Shown: piece by piece, positions 34,736 to 41,559 of the stretch | Layout: each line of letters opens with the position of its first letter | Numbering within the stretch: position 1 is the stretch's first letter | Source of the DNA: Streptomyces roseolus | Lineage (GTDB): Bacteria > Actinomycetota > Actinomycetes > Streptomycetales > Streptomycetaceae | Reading direction: 5' to 3' | NCBI RefSeq assembly: GCF_014649855.1 | Contig: NZ_BMTV01000008.1 | Location: forward strand, 221,754 to 285,753 | DNA length: 64,000 nt | Translations under genes and position numbers: made by a program | The notes under the pieces: model-generated | The model's database searches: none | What the model was told of the DNA's origin: nothing | Seen by the model: the letters and a program-made list of their open reading frames with translations, nothing else

Positions 34736-35563
34736 ATGCGCGATTTCGGGGCGGGTTTCGGTTATCTGGTCAAGGGCCAGAAGTGGGTGGTGCGGCACGG
34801 GCGCCAGTTCGGCTTCGGACTGCTGCCCGGTCTGGTGACGCTCGTGCTGTACGCCGGCGCCCTGGTCGGTCTCGGCTACGGCGCGGACGACCTGGTGACC
34901 TGGGCGACGCCCTTCGCCGACGACTGGTCCTCCCCGTGGCTCGGCCTCCTCCGCGACGGCCTGACGGCGCTCGTCTTCGTCTTCGGCCTCTTCCTCGCGG
35001 TCATCACCTTCACCGCCGTCACCCTCCTCGTCGGCCAGCCCTTCTACGAGTCCCTCTCCGAGGACGTCGACCGCGACCAGGGCGGCGAGGTCCCCGAATC
35101 AGGGCTGCCGCTCTGGCGCGAGCTGTGGATCTCCGCCCGCGACAGCCTGCGGATCGTCCTCCGGGTCGCCTTCTACGGCGTCCTCCTCTTCGCCTGCGGC
35201 TTCATCCCCGTCGTCGGCCAGACCGTCGTGCCCGCGCTCGGCTTCTGCGTCTCCGGCTTCTTCCTCGCCGAGGAACTGACCGCCGTCGCCCTCCAGCGCC
35301 GGGGCGTCGAACTCAAGGAGCGCCTGCCGCTGCTGCGCTCCCGCCGGGGCATGGCGCTGGGCTTCGGCGTCCCGCTCACCCTCGCCTTCCTCGTCCCCTT
35401 CGTGGCCGTCTTCCTGATGCCCGGCGCCGTCGCCGGCGCCACCCTCATGGCCCGTGACCTGCGCGGCGAGCCGAGCGGCGGGGACACCGCGAAGAACGAC
35501 CAAGAAGGCGGCAACCTTTTCTCCCCGGGCGGCGACCAGGGGGTGCACCACAACCCCCACTGA
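34736..35563 (+). CDS. EI24-domain integral membrane protein (CysZ-like)
   Basis: A 275-residue membrane protein. It opens FGAGFGYLVKGQKWVVRHGRQFGFGLLPGLV and has four or more long hydrophobic segments (for example LVFVFGLFLAVITFTAVTLLVGQPFYESL and VAFYGVLLFACGFIPVVGQ), matching the EI24/CysZ domain. The last 30 residues are polar, probably cytoplasmic. CysZ members transport sulfate, but no cys genes are nearby, so the substrate is not inferable. The pectate lyase starts 11 bp after its stop, so the two may be co-transcribed. Confidence 0.82.
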   Translation: MRDFGAGFGYLVKGQKWVVRHGRQFGFGLLPGLVTLVLYAGALVGLGYGADDLVTWATPFADDWSSPWLGLLRDGLTALVFVFGLFLAVITFTAVTLLVGQPFYESLSEDVDRDQGGEVPESGLPLWRELWISARDSLRIVLRVAFYGVLLFACGFIPVVGQTVVPALGFCVSGFFLAEELTAVALQRRGVELKERLPLLRSRRGMALGFGVPLTLAFLVPFVAVFLMPGAVAGATLMARDLRGEPSGGDTAKNDQEGGNLFSPGGDQGVHHNPH

Positions 35564-35574
35564 GGAAGAGAACC

Positions 35575-36396
35575 ATGACGTCACACAAGCGCAGGACGGG
35601 CCGCCGCAGGGCGCTCGTCGGCGGCCTGGCCGCGTTCGGAGCCACCGGCGCGGCCCTCGTCACGACCAGCCTGCTCGCCCCCGCGGGCGCCGCCCCGGCC
35701 GCCGCCCCCGCCTGGCCGACGGCCAAGGGCGACAAGCCGGTCGCCCGGACGATCGAGGTCTCCGGCACCTACGACGGCAAGCTGAAGCGCTTCTCCGGCA
35801 CCGGCGAGCTCGGCTCCGGCGACCAGGGCGAGAGCCAGAAGCCGCTCTTCGTCCTCGCGGACGGCGCCGTCCTCAAGAACGTCGTGCTCGGCACCCCCGC
35901 CGCCGACGGCGTGCACTGCCTCGGCAGCTGCACCCTCCAGAACGTCTGGTGGGAGAACGTCGGCGAGGACGCCGCCACCTTCAAGGGGACCTCGGCCGGC
36001 GCCGTCTACTCGGTGTACGGCGGCGGCGCCAAGGGCGCCTCCGACAAGGTCTTCCAGTTCAACGGTGCCGGCAAGCTCGTCGTGACCAAGTTCCAGGTCT
36101 CCGACTTCGGCAAGCTCGTCCGCTCCTGCGGCAACTGCAAGAAGCAGTACAAGCGCACGATCATCGTCAACGACGTCGACGTCACCGTCCCCGGGAAGTC
36201 GCTGGTCGGCGTCAACGCCAACTACGGCGACACCGCCTCCCTGCGGAACGTCCGCATCCACGGCGACGCCAAGAAGAAGATCAAGCCCTGTACCCGCTTC
36301 ACCGGCAACGACACCGGCAAGGAGCCCAAGGAGACCGGCTCCGGCCCCGACGGCACCACCTGCCGCTACACGGCCTCCGACGTCACCTACGACTAG
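35575..36396 (+). CDS. Secreted pectate lyase, polysaccharide lyase family 3
   Basis: A 273-residue secreted enzyme. The N-terminus TSHKRRTGRRRALVGGLAAFG has a Tat-like twin arginine before a hydrophobic core, with cleavage near AGA-AP. The mature parallel beta-helix carries PL3 features: FVLADGAVLKNVVLG, GVHCLGSCTLQNVWWENVGEDA with calcium-binding acidic residues, and four to six cysteines. It cleaves de-esterified pectin by beta-elimination outside the cell. ATG 35575 follows GAGGAAGAG. The only plant-polymer lyase in the window, consistent with a soil saprophyte. Confidence 0.9.
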   Translation: MTSHKRRTGRRRALVGGLAAFGATGAALVTTSLLAPAGAAPAAAPAWPTAKGDKPVARTIEVSGTYDGKLKRFSGTGELGSGDQGESQKPLFVLADGAVLKNVVLGTPAADGVHCLGSCTLQNVWWENVGEDAATFKGTSAGAVYSVYGGGAKGASDKVFQFNGAGKLVVTKFQVSDFGKLVRSCGNCKKQYKRTIIVNDVDVTVPGKSLVGVNANYGDTASLRNVRIHGDAKKKIKPCTRFTGNDTGKEPKETGSGPDGTTCRYTASDVTYD

Positions 36397-36401
36397 ACGT
36401 C

Positions 36402-36423
36402 GCCCGCCCCCGGGGGCACGGGC
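36402..36423. terminator. GC hairpin between convergent genes
   Basis: GCCCG (36402-36406) pairs with CGGGC (36419-36423) around a self-complementary C5G5 core, between the pectate lyase stop and the convergent LysR stop. It has no T-run. A plausible bidirectional terminator, of modest strength. Confidence 0.4.
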
Positions 36424-36434
36424 CTCCGGGCCGG

Positions 36435-37400
36435 TCACCCCGCCGTCAGGACCGGATGCAGTTCCGGCCTGGCGGCCCACCACTCCTGGTGGAAGCCGTT
36501 GTTGGCGACGTCCGCCAGGTACGCCTCCGCGGCCGCCCGGTACAGCAGCTCCGCGTGCCGGGCGGAGACGGCCGCGCGGTTCCAGGCGAGGCGGATGCGG
36601 CCGGTGACCGGGTCGCCCTCCAGCGGGCGCAGGACCGTGCCCTCGGTCGGCGGCGCGGTCGGCTGGCTCAGCGAGATCGCGCGGCCCGAGGCGATCAGGT
36701 CGTAGTGGATCTTCCGGTCGGCGACCCGGTGCCGCAGGGACGGCGTGAAGCCGGCCCGCTCGCAGGCGGCGACCAGCGCCTCCGGGCCGCCGTCGTCGTC
36801 CTCGACCAGCGTCATCCAGGACTCGTCCGCCAGCTCGGCCAGCGCGATCCGCTCCTTCGCGGCCAGCGGGTGGTCCGCCGACAGCCGCACGCAGAACGGT
36901 TCCTTCGCGATCAGCGTCCGGGCCGTCGTGCCCTCCGGCAACGGCACCTCGTGGTCGTTGACCTCGCCGTACAGCACCGCGTCGTAGCGGCCCGCGCCCA
37001 GCTGCCGGGTGAGCGTCGTCGCCGACTGCTCGACCGTCACCGCGATCTCCCGCCCCGCCACGACCTGTTCGAGCCCGACGAGCAGCCGGTCCACCAGGAC
37101 CAGCAGGATGCAGCCGAGCCGCAGCGGCGTCGACGGGTCGGCGGCCCGCGCCCCCGCCGCCAGCGCGTCCATCTCGCCGAGCACGAGCCGCGCCTTCGAC
37201 AGGACGAACTCGCCCAGCGGAGTGGGCTCCACACCCCGCCGCCCGCGCAGGAAGAGCTCCCCGCCCGCGACCCGCTCGATCCGCCGCAGCTGCGCCGAGA
37301 GCGCCGGCTGGGAGATGCCGAGGCGCTGCGCCGCGCGGCCCAGGCTTCCCGCCTCCGCAATCCGGCAGACGGCTTCCAGATGCCTCAACTCCAGCTGCAT
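36435..37400 (-). CDS. LysR-family transcriptional regulator
   Basis: A 321-residue LTTR. The N-terminal winged helix is LRHLEAVCRIAEAGSLGRAAQRLGISQPALSAQLRRIE, and the effector domain starts near RLGCILLVLVDRLL. ATG 37400 puts the helix-turn-helix at the usual place; upstream in-frame codons encode an unlikely tail. It is divergent from the M4 metalloprotease at 37538 with an ATAA-N8-TTAT dyad between them. This arrangement recalls the SnpR-type LysR activators of Streptomyces secreted neutral proteases, so activation of that protease gene is the simplest model. Confidence 0.88.
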   Translation of the reverse strand: MQLELRHLEAVCRIAEAGSLGRAAQRLGISQPALSAQLRRIERVAGGELFLRGRRGVEPTPLGEFVLSKARLVLGEMDALAAGARAADPSTPLRLGCILLVLVDRLLVGLEQVVAGREIAVTVEQSATTLTRQLGAGRYDAVLYGEVNDHEVPLPEGTTARTLIAKEPFCVRLSADHPLAAKERIALAELADESWMTLVEDDDGGPEALVAACERAGFTPSLRHRVADRKIHYDLIASGRAISLSQPTAPPTEGTVLRPLEGDPVTGRIRLAWNRAAVSARHAELLYRAAAEAYLADVANNGFHQEWWAARPELHPVLTAG

Positions 37401-37434
37401 TTCAGCAGCGTACGCAGCACCGCCCGGCCGCACC

Positions 37435-37450
37435 ATAACCCGCGTCTTAT
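37435..37450. promoter_or_regulatory. ATAA-N8-TTAT dyad, candidate LysR box
   Basis: ATAA (37435-37438) and TTAT (37447-37450) form an inverted repeat 34 bp upstream of the LysR start and 87 bp upstream of the protease start. The AT-rich arms stand out in otherwise GC-rich DNA and fit the T-N11-A style of LTTR sites, although the spacing here is one base longer. Confidence 0.5.
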
Positions 37451-37537
37451 GCCCGGTGGGATGTCCCGAACACGCCATGTCCACGCCCATACTCGGCGCG
37501 ACGATCCGACCTCCCCCACCCTGAACGGAGCACGACG

Positions 37538-39727
37538 TTGCACCCCACCAGACTCACGGCGGCCGTGGCCGCCCTGGCGCTCTCGGCGAGCCTCGCGACC
37601 GCCCTCGCCTCCACCGCCTCCGCCGCTCCCCAGGCGCAGCCGGCCCCGCCGGGCCAGGGCAGGTCCCTGGCCCTGGCGGCCGCGGACACGGCCGCCGCCA
37701 GCGGCCTCGACGAGCTGCGGCACGGCGCCGACGAGGACCTCGTCCGGACGTCCGTCACCCCGTGGGCGAACGGCCTCTACTACGCCGCCTACCAGCGGAC
37801 GTACAAGGGCCTCCCGGTCCACGGCGGCGGCGACGGCGTCGTCCTGGCCGACTCCACCGGCAAGGTCCGCGACGTGAGCGGCAGCGCCGCCCCGGCCATC
37901 GAGGTCTCCACCAGCGCCAGGGTGACCGCCGAGAAGGCCCTCGCCACCGCGCGCGGCCAACTGGCCGCCGTGGAGAGCGCGAGCACCCCCGAACTGACCG
38001 TGCTCCTCAAGGGCGGCAAGCCCGTCCTCGCCTGGCACACCCTCGTCGTCGGCACCACCGCCGCGGACCTCCCGAGCTCGCTCGACACCTACGTCGACGC
38101 CCGCACCGGCAAGGTCGCCCGGGCCACCGACAAGGTCATGCACGCCGAGGGCCGCGGCTACCACAACGGCAACGTCACCATCGACACCGCCGCCTCCTCC
38201 ATGACCGACACCAGCCGCGGCGGCTTCAAGTGCGGCGGCCAGAACGGCAGCGCGTACACCGGCTCCTCCCCGTGGGGCAACGGCGGCGCCAACGACCTCG
38301 TCACCGCCTGCGTCGACATCATGTACGCCGCCCAGCGCGAGTCGGACATGCTCAAGGAGTGGTTCGGCTACAACGGCATCGACGGACGGGGCGGCATGGT
38401 CCCGGCCCGCGCCGGACTCACCCAGGTCAACGCGTACTACGACGGTACGAAGACCACCTACGGGCGCAACCAGAACGGCACCAACCAGCTCACCGGCATC
38501 GACGTCGTGGCCCACGAGTACGGCCACGAGATCTTCGACCGCACCCCGGGCTCGGCCGGCTCGTCCAACGAGAACGGCGGCATGAACGAGTCCACCGGCG
38601 ACATCTTCGGCGCGCTCACCGAGCACTACGCGAACAACCCGAACGACACCCCGGACTACACGGTCGGCGAGGAGCTCAACTTCACCGGCAACAACCAGCC
38701 GATCCGCAACATGTACAACCCCTCGCTCATCAACAACGACCCCAACTGCTACCCGCAGCTGACCTCCGGCACCGAGGTGCACGCCGCGGCCGGCCCGCAG
38801 AACCACTGGTTCTACCTCCTCGCCGAGGGCTCGAACCCGGGCGGCGGCAAGCCCAGCAGCCCGATATGTTCCGGCGGCCCGTCCTCCGTCACCGGCATCG
38901 GCATCCAGAAGGCCGGCAAGATCTTCATGGGCGCCCTGCTGATGAAGACGTCCTCCTGGAACCACCCCGCGGCCCGCCGCGCCACCCTCACCACCGCCAA
39001 GAACACCTACGGCGCGACCGAGTGCAACGCGGTGAAGGCGGCCTGGAACGCGGTCGGCGTCCCCGCCCAGTCCGGCGAGACCGACTGCGGCGGCACCTCC
39101 ACCCCGGACTTCTCGCTCTCCCTGAACCCGTCCTCGGGCTCGGCCCAGCCGGACACCCAGGTCACCGCCACCGTCAACACCAGCACCACCGGCGGCGCCG
39201 CGCAGACGGTCCAGCTCTCCGCGAGCGGCGCGCCCGACGGCGTCGGCGTCTCCTTCAGCCCCTCCTCCGTCACCTCGGGGAACTCCTCGACGATGACCCT
39301 CAAGGTCGCCCCCGGCACCCCGAACGGCACCTACCCGATCACCGTCACCGGTACGGGCTCCGCCACCCACACCGTCACCTACCAGCTGACCGTCGGCACC
39401 ACGACCCCGCCGACCGGCTGTGACGGCACCGAGTACACCTACCGGGGCACGCTGACCTCCGGCCAGGCCGCCGCGCAGCCGGACGGCTCGTACTACTACG
39501 CGGCGAGCGCCGGCAGCCACGTCGGCTGCCTGCGCGGCCCGGCCGGCACGGACTTCGACCTCTACCTCCAGAAGTGGAACGGCGCGGCCTGGGCGGACGT
39601 GGCCGTCGGCGGCACCGCCGGCGCCGACGAGGACACCCGCTACTACGGCACCGCGGGCTACTACCGCTACGTCGTGCACGCCTACAGCGGCTCCGGCGCC
39701 TACACGCTGGGCCTGAGCGCCCCGTAA
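37538..39727 (+). CDS. Secreted M4 (thermolysin-like) metalloprotease with PPC domain
   Basis: A 729-residue zinc protease. Signal peptide about 1-28, then an FTP/PepSY-type propeptide. The catalytic domain has H326-E-Y-G-H330, and the third ligand E351 lies in MNESTGDIFG. A beta-sandwich linker (about 528-625, PDFSLSLNPSSGSAQ, as in many bacterial collagenases and proteases) and a C-terminal pre-peptidase domain (about 635-729, CDGTEYTYRGTLTSGQ ... DFDLYLQKWNG) follow. TTG 37538 starts with GGAG at 8 nt. Extracellular broad-specificity proteolysis. Probably controlled by the divergent LysR. Confidence 0.92.
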   Translation: MHPTRLTAAVAALALSASLATALASTASAAPQAQPAPPGQGRSLALAAADTAAASGLDELRHGADEDLVRTSVTPWANGLYYAAYQRTYKGLPVHGGGDGVVLADSTGKVRDVSGSAAPAIEVSTSARVTAEKALATARGQLAAVESASTPELTVLLKGGKPVLAWHTLVVGTTAADLPSSLDTYVDARTGKVARATDKVMHAEGRGYHNGNVTIDTAASSMTDTSRGGFKCGGQNGSAYTGSSPWGNGGANDLVTACVDIMYAAQRESDMLKEWFGYNGIDGRGGMVPARAGLTQVNAYYDGTKTTYGRNQNGTNQLTGIDVVAHEYGHEIFDRTPGSAGSSNENGGMNESTGDIFGALTEHYANNPNDTPDYTVGEELNFTGNNQPIRNMYNPSLINNDPNCYPQLTSGTEVHAAAGPQNHWFYLLAEGSNPGGGKPSSPICSGGPSSVTGIGIQKAGKIFMGALLMKTSSWNHPAARRATLTTAKNTYGATECNAVKAAWNAVGVPAQSGETDCGGTSTPDFSLSLNPSSGSAQPDTQVTATVNTSTTGGAAQTVQLSASGAPDGVGVSFSPSSVTSGNSSTMTLKVAPGTPNGTYPITVTGTGSATHTVTYQLTVGTTTPPTGCDGTEYTYRGTLTSGQAAAQPDGSYYYAASAGSHVGCLRGPAGTDFDLYLQKWNGAAWADVAVGGTAGADEDTRYYGTAGYYRYVVHAYSGSGAYTLGLSAP

Positions 39728-39743
39728 GGGCCGACGAGCGCCC

Positions 39744-39773
39744 CGGGGCGGGGGTCTTCCGACCCCGGCCCCC
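39744..39773 (+). terminator. Hairpin after the M4 protease
   Basis: GGGGTC-TTCC-GACCCC (39751-39766), extended imperfectly by flanking G/C runs, lies 23 bp after the protease stop. A likely terminator for the protease transcript in the 157-bp convergent gap. Confidence 0.6.
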
Positions 39774-39826
39774 GGGCGGGAGGCCGTGCGACGGACCGGG
39801 GGTTCCGCCGTACGGCCCCCCGGGCC

Positions 39827-39853
39827 GGGCCGCCGTACGTCCCACGGCGGCCC
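39827..39853. terminator. 10-bp perfect hairpin before the nitrilase stop
   Basis: GGGCCGCCGT (39827-39836) and ACGGCGGCCC (39844-39853) with a 7-nt loop, 31 bp downstream of the nitrilase-family stop on the minus strand. Probably its terminator. Together with the hairpin at 39744 it isolates the two convergent genes. Confidence 0.65.
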
Positions 39854-39884
39854 GGCCCCTTCCCGTACGCCTCCCTCCGGCGGG

Positions 39885-40610
39885 TCAGCCCACCTCGGCG
39901 ACCACGAACCCGGGCTTCTCCGGGCCCGCGTCCGCGAGCCGTCCGCCGTCCGGGCCCCAGATCCCGGCCCGGCCGCCGCCCTTCCCGACCTCGCTCGGCC
40001 CCAGCGAGTTGCCGAGCGCGACGAAGAGTCCGAAGTCCCGGGCCCGCACCGGGTAGACGGTCTCGAAGGAGTCGTTCCCGCCCTCCAGCATCGAACTGGC
40101 CAGGTACACCGAGCAGTCGTCCGCCGCGGCCCGCCCGGCGAGATCCGGGAACCGGTTGTCGTAACAGGTGGCGAGCGCGAACCGGAGCCCGTCGAGGACG
40201 AAGCGCCCGTCGGCGGTGCCCGCCGTGAAGGCGGCCTGCTCGGGCCCGTGGAAGAGGTTCCGCTTGTCGTAGCGGGCGAGCGTCGTGCCGTCCGGAGCGA
40301 TCACCAGCGTCGTCAGGCCGGGCAGCGGACCCCCGCCCCGGACCGGCCCGTTGACGACCGCGGCCGTCCCGGCGGCCCGGCAGGCCTCGCGCACCGGCTC
40401 CAGACGCGGGTCGTCCTCGGTCAGGGTCAGGGCCGGGTCCTCCCGGATCAGGGCCGTCTCGTACCCGGTGAGCGACAGCTCCGCGAAGACGACGAGCCGG
40501 GCCCCGGCGGCCCCGGCCTCCCGGACGAGCCCGGCGATCGTCCGGACGTTGGCCTCGACGTCCCCGGCGACCGGGGCGAACTGTGCGGCGGCGATCTTCA
40601 TGGCGCCCAT
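39885..40610 (-). CDS. Carbon-nitrogen hydrolase (nitrilase superfamily amidase)
   Basis: A 241-residue nitrilase-fold enzyme. Catalytic Glu is in VVFAELSLTGYE, Lys in RYDKRNLFHGPEQ and Cys in LATCYDNRFPD, the complete E-K-C triad (with a second Glu candidate in HGPEQ). It hydrolyses a C-N bond of a small amide or carbamoyl compound in the cytosol. ATG 40610 and ATG 40601 (MKIAAAQF, where the family usually starts) are both possible. No operon partner. Confidence 0.87.
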   Translation of the reverse strand: MGAMKIAAAQFAPVAGDVEANVRTIAGLVREAGAAGARLVVFAELSLTGYETALIREDPALTLTEDDPRLEPVREACRAAGTAAVVNGPVRGGGPLPGLTTLVIAPDGTTLARYDKRNLFHGPEQAAFTAGTADGRFVLDGLRFALATCYDNRFPDLAGRAAADDCSVYLASSMLEGGNDSFETVYPVRARDFGLFVALGNSLGPSEVGKGGGRAGIWGPDGGRLADAGPEKPGFVVAEVG

Positions 40611-40705
40611 GCTCGCAGCACCCGTTCCGGGAAAATCCCGCGCCCCGCGCGGACGCCGTGGCCTACGCTCGCCGGAGCGGTGCCGCGCGCGGTGCCGCAG
40701 GGTGC

Positions 40706-40827
40706 GGGGCCGTGGCAGAGTGGGCGATCGCCTTCCCCGGCCGAGGAGGTCCCCGGAGCCGGGGAAGCAGGGAGTGGCCGCCGGACCTGGCGGTGAGCTC
40801 GCGCGGGTTCGAATCCCGTCGGCCCCG
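40706..40827 (+). ncRNA. tRNA-like element with expanded central region
   Basis: The ends fold like a tRNA. The acceptor GGGGCCG (40706-40712) pairs with CGGCCCC (40820-40826), extendable to 10 bp with flanks. The D-arm-like segment GTGGCAGAGTGGGCGATCGC resembles seryl tRNAs. The T-arm GCGGG-TTCGAAT-CCCGT is canonical. At 122 nt it is about 30 nt longer than a class II tRNA. In place of a normal anticodon arm there is a 10-bp stem CTTCCCCGGC/GCCGGGGAAG (from 40732) with a large loop, then a hairpin CCGCC/GGCGG. No standard 7-nt anticodon loop with U33 is evident, and CCA is not encoded. A tRNA pseudogene, an intron- or insertion-bearing tRNA, or another tRNA-mimicking RNA are all possible. 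Confidence 0.45.
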
Positions 40828-40839
40828 CACCCGCCCCCG

Positions 40840-41412
40840 CTACTCCTCCGCGTCCCCGCGCAGCAGCCGCAGGAAGTCCCGGAAGGCGCCCGGCATGTCG
40901 ACCGCGGCCGGGTCCAGGAGCCACTGGTACTGGAGGCCGTCCATCACGGCGGTGAGCAGCGGCGCCGCCCGCTCCGGGGTGAGGCCGCCCGGCAGCCGCT
41001 CGCCGAACTCCAGGCGCAGCACGTCCGCCATGCTCGCCCGCACCTGCGCGTACCGCTCGGTGAAGAACTCCCGCGCCGGGTGCCCGTCGGTGACGCTCTC
41101 GCCGAGCAGCGCGGAGAAGGTCTGCACGATCCCCGGCCGCATCGCGTTGTACTCCACCAGGGAGTCGAGCAGGTCGAGCCGCCAGCCCTCGCGGTCCCGG
41201 CCGCCGCTGGTGTCCCAGCGGTCGCGCTCCTCCAGGACGGCGACGAGCAGCGCCTCCTTGGTGGGGAAGTAGTGCAGCAGTCCCTGCTGGGTGAGGCCGA
41301 CGCGCTCGGCGACCGAGCCCAGGGTGGCGCCCCGGTAGCCGCGCTCGGCGATCACCTCCAGGGCGGCGCGCAGGATCTCCGCGCGGCGCTCCTCGCTCCT
41401 GGTCCGTACCAT
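40840..41412 (-). CDS. TetR-family transcriptional regulator
   Basis: A 190-residue TetR protein. The N-terminal helix-turn-helix is RAEILRAALEVIAERGYRGATLGSVAERVGLTQQGLLHYFPTKEALL. The helical ligand domain ends in a BetI/TetR_C-like RDFLRLLRGDAEE. ATG 41412 follows AAGGGAG. It is divergent from the GH3 glucosidase at 41560, with two overlapping palindromes in between. It probably represses the glucosidase, and itself, until a sugar- or aglycone-type ligand binds. Confidence 0.9.
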   Translation of the reverse strand: MVRTRSEERRAEILRAALEVIAERGYRGATLGSVAERVGLTQQGLLHYFPTKEALLVAVLEERDRWDTSGGRDREGWRLDLLDSLVEYNAMRPGIVQTFSALLGESVTDGHPAREFFTERYAQVRASMADVLRLEFGERLPGGLTPERAAPLLTAVMDGLQYQWLLDPAAVDMPGAFRDFLRLLRGDAEE

Positions 41413-41482
41413 CGCCGGCTCCCTTTCCGCAGCTCCTGTCCCCAGGACCGTACGCCATCCGCCGACCCGTGAAATAACAGAA

Positions 41483-41515
41483 AGGTAACGTCACCTACCG
41501 ATCTACAGGTAGGTG
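41483..41515. promoter_or_regulatory. Two overlapping palindromes, probable TetR operators
   Basis: Site A, AGGTAACGTCACCT (41483-41496), is a 14-bp palindrome with 6 of 7 pairs matched. Site B has perfect 8-bp arms CACCTACC (41492-41499) and GGTAGGTG (41508-41515) around an 8-nt spacer. The arm CACCT is shared. They lie 70 bp from the TetR start and 44 bp from the GH3 start, well placed to control both. Confidence 0.72.
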
Positions 41516-41559
41516 TGCCCATCATGGCGGCACCAGCACTTCGACGCGGAGGTACCGAC

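Noticed and set aside
40706..40827. tRNA-like element read as selenocysteine tRNA
   Set aside because: No UCA anticodon in a CUUCAAA-type loop, the T stem/acceptor is 7/5 rather than 8/5, and no SelA/SelB gene is nearby.
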